Assembly: GCA_002897775.1 (NCBI GenBank)
Contig: BDTR01000055.1
Location: forward strand, 1 to 49,894
From: a bacterium BMS3Bbin08
GTDB lineage: Bacteria; Nitrospirota; Thermodesulfovibrionia; UBA6902; BMS3Bbin08
Reading direction: 5' to 3'
DNA: 49,894 bases
Shown here one piece after another: positions 25,747-32,499 of the stretch. The notes under the pieces are model-generated. The model was not told the DNA's origin. It saw nothing but the letters and a program-made list of their open reading frames with translations, and searched no databases. Both the position numbers and the translations under genes were made by a program. Numbering within the stretch: position 1 is the stretch's first letter; each line of letters begins with the position of its first letter.

Positions 25747-26907
25747 TTAAATTAAAATTGTTCCGGGCAATGGGAAACCGTTGAATTCTGAGGCGTAAGA
25801 GGTTGTGTAAGCGCCGCTTGAAAGTATAAGAACCAGGTTTCCTACCTCAGGCTCCGGAAGAGCAACGTCCCGGTCTATTATGTCAAAGCTGTCACAACTG
25901 GGCCCTGTGATCGTCCACTTTATTTTTTTTGTCTGCTGGAGGCTTTCCGCCAGATAGGTATATTTTATGCCGCCCACGCTTTCCATCAGTCCGTTAAAGA
26001 CGCCGACGTCCAGATAAAGCCAGTTTCCGCTACCCCTTCGGGCCTTCCCTATAACCGACGCGACAAATATGCCGGCGTCGCCGACCACTGCTCTTCCCGG
26101 CTCAATGAGCACTTTTGTGTCTTTAGGGAATTTGTCATAGATCAGGCTGTTGACGTTTTTTTCTATGGCCTCGACCTTCACTACATTTTTTGTATAGTTT
26201 ATCGGGTAGCCCCCTCCGATGTTCAGGGTATCCAGCCTGAGCCCCTTTTTCTCCGCCAGGTCCCACAGGGCCTTTGTCTTATCGAGAGCGGTGTTCCAGC
26301 TGTAAATATTGGTGCACTGCGAACCTACGTGGAATGTAATGCCGCAGGGTTTGAGCCCTTTGTTCCCGGCGTAAGACAGCAGGCCGGCGGCGTCGTCAAG
26401 CTCGACCCCGAATTTTTTACTTAACGGCCATTCACTGTCCTCATTTGGTACGGCGATCCTGACATATACATTGCAGCCGGGCGCGAACCTCGCAAGCTTG
26501 TCCACTTCCTCCGCGGAGTCAAACGCGAAATAATTTACGCCATAGGATGAAGCCATCTTTAGAAAGCTGAGTGATTTTACCGGGTTGCTCGATATGATCC
26601 GTTCAGGGCTGACTCCCAATGCCGAGAGGATCTTTAATTCTCCCTCGGAAGCTATCTCAAAGCCAAGGTTCAATTTATTGATAAGTTTTATGACTTTCTC
26701 GTCGGGATTTGCCTTGACAGCATAAAATACCTTTGAATTATTTATGTTTTTGCCTATGATAGAGGCCTTTTCCCTGATCTTTTCCCTGTCCATAAGGAGT
26801 AAGGGTGTTTTTATTGTTTTTTTGTTCGCGTACTTAAGGGCCTTGAACAGGGTGGGCTTTGTTACCAGTTCGGTATGTATTTTTCCGACCTTAAAATTTC
26901 GAAGCAC
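25747..26907 (-). CDS. Fold III PLP decarboxylase, ornithine decarboxylase-like
   Basis: The 386-residue protein is an alanine-racemase-fold (type III) amino acid decarboxylase. The PLP lysine is Lys65 in FYAVKANPDE, the phosphate-binding glycines are in NIGGGYPINY (229-238), and EPGRAVVGDAG follows. The GPSCDSFD motif (Cys338, Asp339) resembles the GPTCD motif of eukaryotic-type ornithine decarboxylases rather than the CESGD of diaminopimelate decarboxylase. Putrescine synthesis feeding the adjacent speE is the likely role; lysine or carboxynorspermidine decarboxylation is possible. It starts at GTG 26907 with AGGTGAT upstream. Confidence 0.82.
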   Translation of the reverse strand: MLRNFKVGKIHTELVTKPTLFKALKYANKKTIKTPLLLMDREKIREKASIIGKNINNSKVFYAVKANPDEKVIKLINKLNLGFEIASEGELKILSALGVSPERIISSNPVKSLSFLKMASSYGVNYFAFDSAEEVDKLARFAPGCNVYVRIAVPNEDSEWPLSKKFGVELDDAAGLLSYAGNKGLKPCGITFHVGSQCTNIYSWNTALDKTKALWDLAEKKGLRLDTLNIGGGYPINYTKNVVKVEAIEKNVNSLIYDKFPKDTKVLIEPGRAVVGDAGIFVASVIGKARRGSGNWLYLDVGVFNGLMESVGGIKYTYLAESLQQTKKIKWTITGPSCDSFDIIDRDVALPEPEVGNLVLILSSGAYTTSYASEFNGFPLPGTILI

Positions 26908-26975
26908 TGTGATATCACCTTAATCGTGTCATCATATTTAATGTCCTGATAACAAAAAAGAGGACTTATTTAATA

Positions 26976-27476
26976 CTATCCGGCTGAAATTTGCAATAGC
27001 CGGGCCTGACTCGGCGGCATTACTTTTTTCCCCGGCCCATGAAATTCTTCATAAAGGCGCCGGCGGGGCAGATTGCCAAGTGACAAACCAAGCCATGAGC
27101 AGTACAGGGCATTACCGCTGTCAAGGTTTGCAGCGGTCTGAAACTCCCTGGATGCAAGCTGATAATTTTTGTCCCTGTAGTGAGTTCGTCCCTGTTTGTA
27201 ACGCTGGAAAGCTTTTCTGGCGCGGCGTTCTTCGTCTGATTCTGATGAGGGAGAAACCTTCTTCAACACGTATTCATCATACTTTTTTCTCCGTTCTTTA
27301 TTTCTCAGCGTGTTATAGGCCTCATTCAGGCGCTTGAACTTTTCTTTGGCTCCGGGGACATTCACGCCGCCGGAGGTGTCAGGATGGTATTTTTTTGCTA
27401 ATAAGCGGTAGGCCTTCTTTATATCACTGTCCCTTGCTTCCGGTCGGACCCCAAGTATTTTATAGTAGTTCTCCAA
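26976..27476 (-). CDS. J-domain (DnaJ-like) protein
   Basis: The N-terminal 70 residues form a J domain with the HPD motif in KKYHPDTSGG and the usual opening ENYYKILGVRPEARDSDIKKAY. The remaining 95 residues include helices resembling a TPR (RTHYRDKNYQLASREFQTAA) and a basic tail. It lacks the zinc-finger and C-terminal domains of DnaJ, so it is a class III co-chaperone. The start is TTG (27476), 7 nt after the previous gene. The client is unknown. Confidence 0.82.
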   Translation of the reverse strand: MENYYKILGVRPEARDSDIKKAYRLLAKKYHPDTSGGVNVPGAKEKFKRLNEAYNTLRNKERRKKYDEYVLKKVSPSSESDEERRARKAFQRYKQGRTHYRDKNYQLASREFQTAANLDSGNALYCSWLGLSLGNLPRRRLYEEFHGPGKKVMPPSQARLLQISAG

Positions 27477-27483
27477 CTTACTG

Positions 27484-28188
27484 TCAGCGTCTCTTGCCCG
27501 ACATTCTCCTTTTTATGGCTGCCCTGACAGTTTCAGGGATGTTCCTGTTCTTTTCAAGCAATGCCAGGTCTTTTTGTTTGATCTTGACAAGGTTCTTTAT
27601 TGCGATAGGTATCGGCGTCTTGGGGTTGGAAATAAGGGCGTGTACTATTGGGTAGTTTCTGAGCCATTCCCTGTTTTTCGCGATTTTCCTCAATATATCA
27701 TCAGGGGTGGTCCTCTGCTTTGCCATGAGCTCGATCTCACTATCCGTGAGTTTGGGGTTGTCAAGGACTGTTATCATAACTTCCTTGTTCGTGTCGCGCA
27801 GGAGGATCGACCTGATATCCCGGCTGCCGCGCAGGGCAAGCTGGATCTTTTCTCCTACTTTCATTTGCTGAACTCTCTGGAACAGGGTCTGCACCCTGAA
27901 CTCATGCTCTTCATAGGTCTCTGCTTCAGTCCCGGGTGCTTCGGTCACAGGCACGGCCATGTCTGCCTCTGCCAGAGGTTCGTTAAGCGCCTTTGCCGCG
28001 AACTGTTTTACGGCGTTCGGGGTCTTCTCGTTCTTAAGTATGAGGCGAAGGACCTCCGGCCTGTGCGTGTTTTTCCGGGCGAGTTCGTCAAACAGGGAGT
28101 CTTCAGCAGTACTGTCCATCAGAAGAACATCGATGACGTCTTCTGACAGCGTCGCGAGATCCAGGGTTATTAACTTGCGTTCTTCCAT
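27484..28188 (-). CDS. Helical-repeat protein of unknown function
   Basis: The 234-residue protein has no signal or membrane segment. Short helical units recur (DVLLMDSTAEDSLFDELAR, EVMITVLDNPKLTDSEIELM, IVHALISNPKTPIPIAIKNL), resembling HEAT or leucine-rich-variant repeats in which LDNP/ISNPKTP turns start each unit. A Pro/Glu-rich linker lies near residues 80-105. The ATG at 28188 (MEERKLITL) has AAGAGAG upstream; a TTG at 28227 would overlap tlyA but has no ribosome-binding site. It sits between tlyA and the J-domain gene. I do not recognise a function; a scaffold or J-protein partner is only a guess. Confidence 0.72.
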   Translation of the reverse strand: MEERKLITLDLATLSEDVIDVLLMDSTAEDSLFDELARKNTHRPEVLRLILKNEKTPNAVKQFAAKALNEPLAEADMAVPVTEAPGTEAETYEEHEFRVQTLFQRVQQMKVGEKIQLALRGSRDIRSILLRDTNKEVMITVLDNPKLTDSEIELMAKQRTTPDDILRKIAKNREWLRNYPIVHALISNPKTPIPIAIKNLVKIKQKDLALLEKNRNIPETVRAAIKRRMSGKRR

Positions 28189-28216
28189 GGCTCTCTTAAT
28201 AATACTGTGATTGTAT

Positions 28217-28969
28217 TCAGGGGTCAAGAGGACGGCGCAGGCGGATAAAGTATTCCACGTTACCCTTTGGGCCTTTAAGCCCTGACTTCACCAACCCTTT
28301 TGTCTCAAGTCCAATGCGCGCCGCGTCTTTTTTTACTCTCTCTATGACCTCAAGCCTCCTGGCCTCGTCCCTGACGACTCCGCCCTTGCCGACGTCCTTT
28401 CGCGCTGCTTCAAACTGCGGCTTTATCAGGGCGATTATTTCACCATCAGGCGCCAGGAACTCAAGGGCTTTCGGCAGTACCTTTGCCAGGGAGATGAATG
28501 ATACATCAATAGTGACGAGGTCGATTTTATGCCTGACCGCGTTTTGTTCAAGATGCCTTATGTTTGTTTTCTCCATTAATACCACCCTGGGGTCATGCCT
28601 GAGCTTTAAAGCGATCTGGCCGTAGCCCACATCGATCGCGTACACTTTTTTTGCGCCGTGCTGCAGCAGGCAGTCGGTAAAACCTCCGGTTGACGCGCCT
28701 ACGTCCATGGCGGTCCTGCCTTTTACATCGATCTTTAGATCTATGATGGCGCCCTCCAGTTTCAGTCCGCCGCGGCCGACATAGGGATTTTTCTGCAATA
28801 CCTCAATTTTTGCGTCAGCCCGTATAAATGTGCCCGCCTTGCTAACCCGTGTGCCGTTTACCAGGACCTCGCCGGCCAGAATAAGCGCGCGGGCCTTTTC
28901 CCTGCTTTCAATAAGACCCAGGCTGACGATAAGGTTGTCAAGGCGTGTTTTTTTTGGGGAAAGGTTCAT
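28217..28969 (-). CDS. tlyA: TlyA family rRNA 2'-O-methyltransferase
   Basis: TlyA-type enzymes methylate ribose positions in rRNA. The 250 residues comprise an S4 RNA-binding domain (about 8-65, LDNLIVSLGLIESREKARAL) and a FtsJ-like methyltransferase with the SAM motif DVGASTGGFTDCLL (89-102) and the catalytic lysine and aspartate in VTIDVSFISL and LIKPQFE. The product was formerly labelled hemolysin. The order ispA-dxs-tlyA is common in bacteria. The start codon lies in a repeat word (GTTCGCTATGAAC) shared with 16791-16813 and lacks a Shine-Dalgarno. Confidence 0.92.
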   Translation of the reverse strand: MNLSPKKTRLDNLIVSLGLIESREKARALILAGEVLVNGTRVSKAGTFIRADAKIEVLQKNPYVGRGGLKLEGAIIDLKIDVKGRTAMDVGASTGGFTDCLLQHGAKKVYAIDVGYGQIALKLRHDPRVVLMEKTNIRHLEQNAVRHKIDLVTIDVSFISLAKVLPKALEFLAPDGEIIALIKPQFEAARKDVGKGGVVRDEARRLEVIERVKKDAARIGLETKGLVKSGLKGPKGNVEYFIRLRRPLDP

Positions 28970-29095
28970 AGCGAACAGACTATAACAGACAGCTCATGGC
29001 TCGTAGCGAACAGACTATGCTATCAATTATGAACTGTTTTGTTTTTTTATTATGAACTATGAGCTATCAGCTTTTTTATGTGTTTGTACTATGAG
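28970..29095. repeat. Repeat-filled dxs-tlyA spacer
   Basis: The spacer is made of CTATGAGCTATGAAC-type words on the minus strand and the segment CTGTTATAGTCTGTTCGCTA, which recurs exactly at 16791-16810. TATAGT 9 nt before the tlyA ATG could act as a -10 box, but no -35 supports it. Confidence 0.55.
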
Positions 29096-29142
29096 CTATT
29101 CTCTATGGTGAGCCTGCCTGCCGGTAGGCAGGCCTGTCGAAC
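29096..29142. repeat. Nested palindromic repeat forming the dxs C-terminus
   Basis: The word ATGGTGAGCCTGTCGAAC (the complement of the loop word in the 24849-24893 hairpin) is split here by the palindrome CCTGCCGGTAGGCAGG, so one repeat appears to have inserted into another. It encodes the final residues and stop codon of dxs. Confidence 0.6.
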
Positions 29143-31006
29143 TATTTCCGGCCAGTTGCAGGGCCTCCCGAGCTATGCCCTCCGCGTCAAGGCCCAATTT
29201 TTTCCTGAGAAGGCTTTGATGCCCGTGCTCTATGAATTTATCAGGTATGCCGAGCCTTTTTATGCTCAGGCCGTGAATGCCAAGCTCTGACAAATGTTCC
29301 AATACGGCACTGCCGAACCCCCCGATTATGGAGTTTTCCTCTACAGTTAAGACGCATTTGATCTCTTTTGCCAGGCTTCCGATCAGGCCAATGTCCAGGG
29401 GTTTTATGAACCGGGCGTTAATTACACAGGCATCAATTCCCGCTTCTTCAAGCAGCCGGGCGGCATCCAGTGAGGGCATGACCGAACTGCCGACAGCAAC
29501 AATAAGAATGCTGCTCCCGTTCCTGAGGACCTCTGCCTGTCCGATCTGTAATTTTTCAGGTTCAACATCCCCTGGCGCGTTTAATACGGTTCCACGCGGA
29601 TACCGTATTGCCGACGGCCCGTCATGAGCAATTGCGGTTTTCAGCATGGAGCCGAGCTCATTTTCATCTTTTGGCGCCATTACAACGATATTCGGTATAT
29701 GCCTGAGATAGGAGAGGTCAAACGCGCCATTATGTGTTGGGCCGTCGTCTCCAACAATGCCCGCGCGATCAATAGCAAATATGACTGGAAGATTCTGCAG
29801 GCAGACGTCATGTGCGATCTCGTCATAAGAGCGCTGCAGAAAAGTGGAATAAATAGCAATGACCGGCCTGAGCCCCTGGCTGGCAAGCCCGGCCGCAAAG
29901 GTAGCGGCATGCGGCTCCGCGATCCCTACGTCATAGAATCTCTTTGGAAACGTCCTTGCGAATTCAGCCAGTCCGGTTCCTTCGGTCATCGCGGCTGTTA
30001 TGGCAACAATACGGTTGTCCTTTTTCGCGAGATTGACCAGATGGAGGCCGAACACTTCACTGTAGCTGAGCTTATTGCCGGAATTAATGTTTCCTGTTTC
30101 AATATCAAAAGGGCCGATGCCGTGGAAGATCCAGGGACTTTTTTCCGCGGGCGTATAACCTTTGCCTTTTTTTGTGATTGTGTGGATCAGAACGGGTCCT
30201 GGAAAGTTTTTGAACCTGTTCAGATTCTCTATGAGCGCTTCGATATTGTGACCGTCTATCGGACCTACATATTCGAACCCCAGTTCTTCGAACAGCATTC
30301 CCGGGACAAAAAGTCCCTTGACAGTGTCTTCCGCCCTTTGAGCTATTCTAAGGACGGGCTCTCCAACTTTGGGGATACGCTCCAAAATGGATTTTGTTTC
30401 TTTTTTAAGCTTTGTATATAGATCGCCTATCATTATTCTTCTCAGATAAGCGGAAAGAGCGCCGACATTCGGCGAGATGGACATATCATTATCATTTAAG
30501 ATAACAATGAGGTCTTTTTTAAGATGTCCCGCGTGATTTAAACCTTCAAACGCCAGACCCGCTGTCATGGCGCCGTCTCCTATAACGGCTATTACCTTGA
30601 ACTTCTCCTTTTTCTGGTCCCTGGCCTCAAGAATTCCAAGGGCGGCTGAGATCGACGTCGAGCTGTGGCCTGTTCCAAAGGCGTCGTGAGCGCTCTCATC
30701 CATTTTTGGGAACCCGGACATGCCCCTGTATTGTCTGAGAGTGGAAAAGGCGTCAACTCTTCCGGTGAGCAGCTTATGCGCGTAGGACTGATGCCCCACG
30801 TCCCAGATGATCTTGTCCTCAGGCGAGTTAAACACATAATGAAGCGCGATAGTCAGGTCGATCACTCCGAGATTTGACGCCAGATGGCCTCCGTTTAAAG
30901 CGACCCTTTCAATGATCGTCTCCCTTAATTCCCCGGCCAGCTCCTTCAGCTCGCGGACCTCCAGCTTTTTCAGGTCTTTCGGACCTTTGATCTTTTCAAG
31001 CAGCAT
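29096..31006 (-). CDS. dxs: 1-deoxy-D-xylulose-5-phosphate synthase Dxs
   Basis: Dxs makes DXP from pyruvate and glyceraldehyde-3-phosphate, the first step of the MEP isoprenoid pathway. The 636-residue protein shows the TPP motif GDGAMTAGLAFEGLNHAG with NDNDMSISPNVG, a DRAGIVGDDGPTHNGAFD loop and the C-terminal transketolase domain. The ATG at 31006 has AAGGAG 8 nt upstream. The last residues (GLPTGRQAHHRE) come from a repeat, not from Dxs: a palindrome CCTGCCGGTAGGCAGG set within GGTGAGCCTG...TCGAAC, with the stop codon supplied by AGAGAATAG. Confidence 0.96.
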   Translation of the reverse strand: MLLEKIKGPKDLKKLEVRELKELAGELRETIIERVALNGGHLASNLGVIDLTIALHYVFNSPEDKIIWDVGHQSYAHKLLTGRVDAFSTLRQYRGMSGFPKMDESAHDAFGTGHSSTSISAALGILEARDQKKEKFKVIAVIGDGAMTAGLAFEGLNHAGHLKKDLIVILNDNDMSISPNVGALSAYLRRIMIGDLYTKLKKETKSILERIPKVGEPVLRIAQRAEDTVKGLFVPGMLFEELGFEYVGPIDGHNIEALIENLNRFKNFPGPVLIHTITKKGKGYTPAEKSPWIFHGIGPFDIETGNINSGNKLSYSEVFGLHLVNLAKKDNRIVAITAAMTEGTGLAEFARTFPKRFYDVGIAEPHAATFAAGLASQGLRPVIAIYSTFLQRSYDEIAHDVCLQNLPVIFAIDRAGIVGDDGPTHNGAFDLSYLRHIPNIVVMAPKDENELGSMLKTAIAHDGPSAIRYPRGTVLNAPGDVEPEKLQIGQAEVLRNGSSILIVAVGSSVMPSLDAARLLEEAGIDACVINARFIKPLDIGLIGSLAKEIKCVLTVEENSIIGGFGSAVLEHLSELGIHGLSIKRLGIPDKFIEHGHQSLLRKKLGLDAEGIAREALQLAGNSSTGLPTGRQAHHRE

Positions 31007-31153
31007 GCTTCAACTCCTTACTTATAGCTCATAGCTCATAGTTCATAGCTCATAGCTCCCCGCAAGGTTCTTCTTAAAAAGGGCGAACCTAAAACTGCGG
31101 GGTAAATACATAGTTCTTAGTCAATCGACAATCATCAATTGACAATTATCAAC
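31007..31153. repeat. Repeat-filled ispA-dxs spacer, with nested-hairpin copy 3
   Basis: ATAGCTCATAGCTCATAGTTC words (31024-31055) are followed by copy 3 of the nested hairpin (31056-31104: CCCCGC...GCGGGG outside, AGGTTC/GAACCT inside) and then CAATCGACAATCATCAATTGACAATTATC words. The dxs ribosome-binding site lies at the edge of the block. Confidence 0.65.
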
Positions 31154-32041
31154 CTAACTCCTTCTTTTAATAATGTATTCCGCGATCTTTCTCAGGGGTT
31201 CCGCTTTCGCGTCAAGCTTTTCAATGGACCTGAGCGCGTCCTCAATGAGGATTTCAGCCTTTTTCTTTGACTGTTCAAGGCCGAATACAGACGGGTACGT
31301 GTTCTTGCCGCGCGTGGAGTCTGCTCCGGTGGATTTCCCCAGTTCCTCTTTTGTGCCGATAACATCAAGAATGTCGTCAACGATCTGAAAGGCCAGACCC
31401 ACGTTTTCACCGTACCGTGATAATGAGCGGAGCATGGCCGGCGGGGCCTCAGCCATTATCGCGCCGATCCTGACCGACGCCCTTATAAGGGCGCCGGTTT
31501 TGTGGGTGTGGATGTAGAACAGGTCTTTTTTGCTGATCTTTCTGTCCTCAAAGATTATATCCGCTGTTTGTCCGGCGACCATGCCTTCAGAGCCGCAGGC
31601 CAGCGTAAGTTCTTTTATTACATCAACCAGTATCTCCGGTTTAGACCGTATGCTTGTGATGATGCCAAAGGCGTCAGTGAGCAGGGCGTCGCCTGAAAGG
31701 ATAGCTACAGCCTCGCCGAACACTTTATGGTTCGTAGGCTTATTTCTTCTGTAATCGTCATCATCCATTGCAGGAAGGTCATCGTGTATCAGGGAGTAGG
31801 TGTGGATCAGTTCAAGGGATGCTGCTGCAGGCACAATACTCTTTGATCTGCGGCCCGCGGCCTCATAGCCGGCAATGGCAAGGATAGGGCGCAGACGTTT
31901 TCCGCCAGCCATTAATGAATAGGCCATTGCCTTATGCAGTTTATCAAGGCAGGAGCTTTCATTATTGTTTGATGAAAGGTATTCTTTCAGGAAATTGTCA
32001 ACAAGCGCCTGCTTTTGTCTTAGATATGCCCTTACGTCCAT
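31154..32041 (-). CDS. ispA: Farnesyl/geranylgeranyl diphosphate synthase
   Basis: This trans-prenyltransferase joins IPP units to allylic diphosphates. The first Asp-rich motif is in HDDLPAMDDDD (86-96) and the second in VDDILD (about 225), with GGKRLRP at 46-52 for IPP binding. The 295-residue length fits IspA. It precedes dxs, its usual partner in isoprenoid synthesis. The ATG at 32041 has no adjacent Shine-Dalgarno; an AAAAGGAG lies 49 nt upstream, separated from the start by a CCTGCTG-ACGA-CAGCAGG hairpin and a GTTAGAAAG word that look inserted. Confidence 0.93.
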   Translation of the reverse strand: MDVRAYLRQKQALVDNFLKEYLSSNNNESSCLDKLHKAMAYSLMAGGKRLRPILAIAGYEAAGRRSKSIVPAAASLELIHTYSLIHDDLPAMDDDDYRRNKPTNHKVFGEAVAILSGDALLTDAFGIITSIRSKPEILVDVIKELTLACGSEGMVAGQTADIIFEDRKISKKDLFYIHTHKTGALIRASVRIGAIMAEAPPAMLRSLSRYGENVGLAFQIVDDILDVIGTKEELGKSTGADSTRGKNTYPSVFGLEQSKKKAEILIEDALRSIEKLDAKAEPLRKIAEYIIKRRS

Positions 32042-32499
32042 TGAACCAGTTAGAAAGCCCTGCTGTCGTCAGCAGGCGATAATGACAAACTCCTTTTAGA
32101 GTGTTCTCGCGCTAAATGCCCGGTTTACGAGTCCCCATTAGAAAAGCAAAGCTCTTCTCACAGGGTATATTCTAATATATAATAACAGGAATATTTTTGC
32201 CCGGCGCCATCCGGTAAAATCTAAACTACCGTGAATAGAGAATTGAGAATAGTGAATTGTAACCCACCAAACAGACTGGCGGGCAGGCACTGAAAACACT
32301 GAAATCACTGAATTTATCAACTACCGTGAATAGAGAATTGAGAATAGTGAATTGCAACCCACCAAACAGACTGGCGGGCAGGCACTGAAAACACTGAATT
32401 TATCAACAACCGAGAATAGAGAATTGAGAATGGAAGCAGAAAACGATTAACGTTTAACGGTTAACATATATGGTTTATAATAAGGGTCAGGATATTCTG
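32042..32499. repeat. ispA/acyl-CoA ligase divergent spacer with 95-bp tandem repeats
   Basis: No gene is visible here. A 95-bp unit at 32226-32320 is followed by an 86-bp copy at 32321-32406 (it lacks nine bases, ATCACTGAA) and the start of a third copy to about 32432. Each unit opens with CTACCGTGAATAGAGAATTG and includes CCACCAAACAGACTGGCGGG. A second block at 32125-32190 has GTCCCCATTAGAAAAGC and CTTCTCACAGGG, resembling the element at 3493-3651. Confidence 0.7.

Noticed and set aside
28970-28996. Leaderless promoter for tlyA (TATAGT 9 nt before the ATG)
   Set aside because: No -35 box at the right distance, and the same sequence occurs in the bamA-leuS spacer, so it is explained by the repeat.
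32226-32432. Possible CRISPR-like array
   Set aside because: Only two and a half long units (95 and 86 bp) joined directly; no short repeats with unique spacers and no cas genes.
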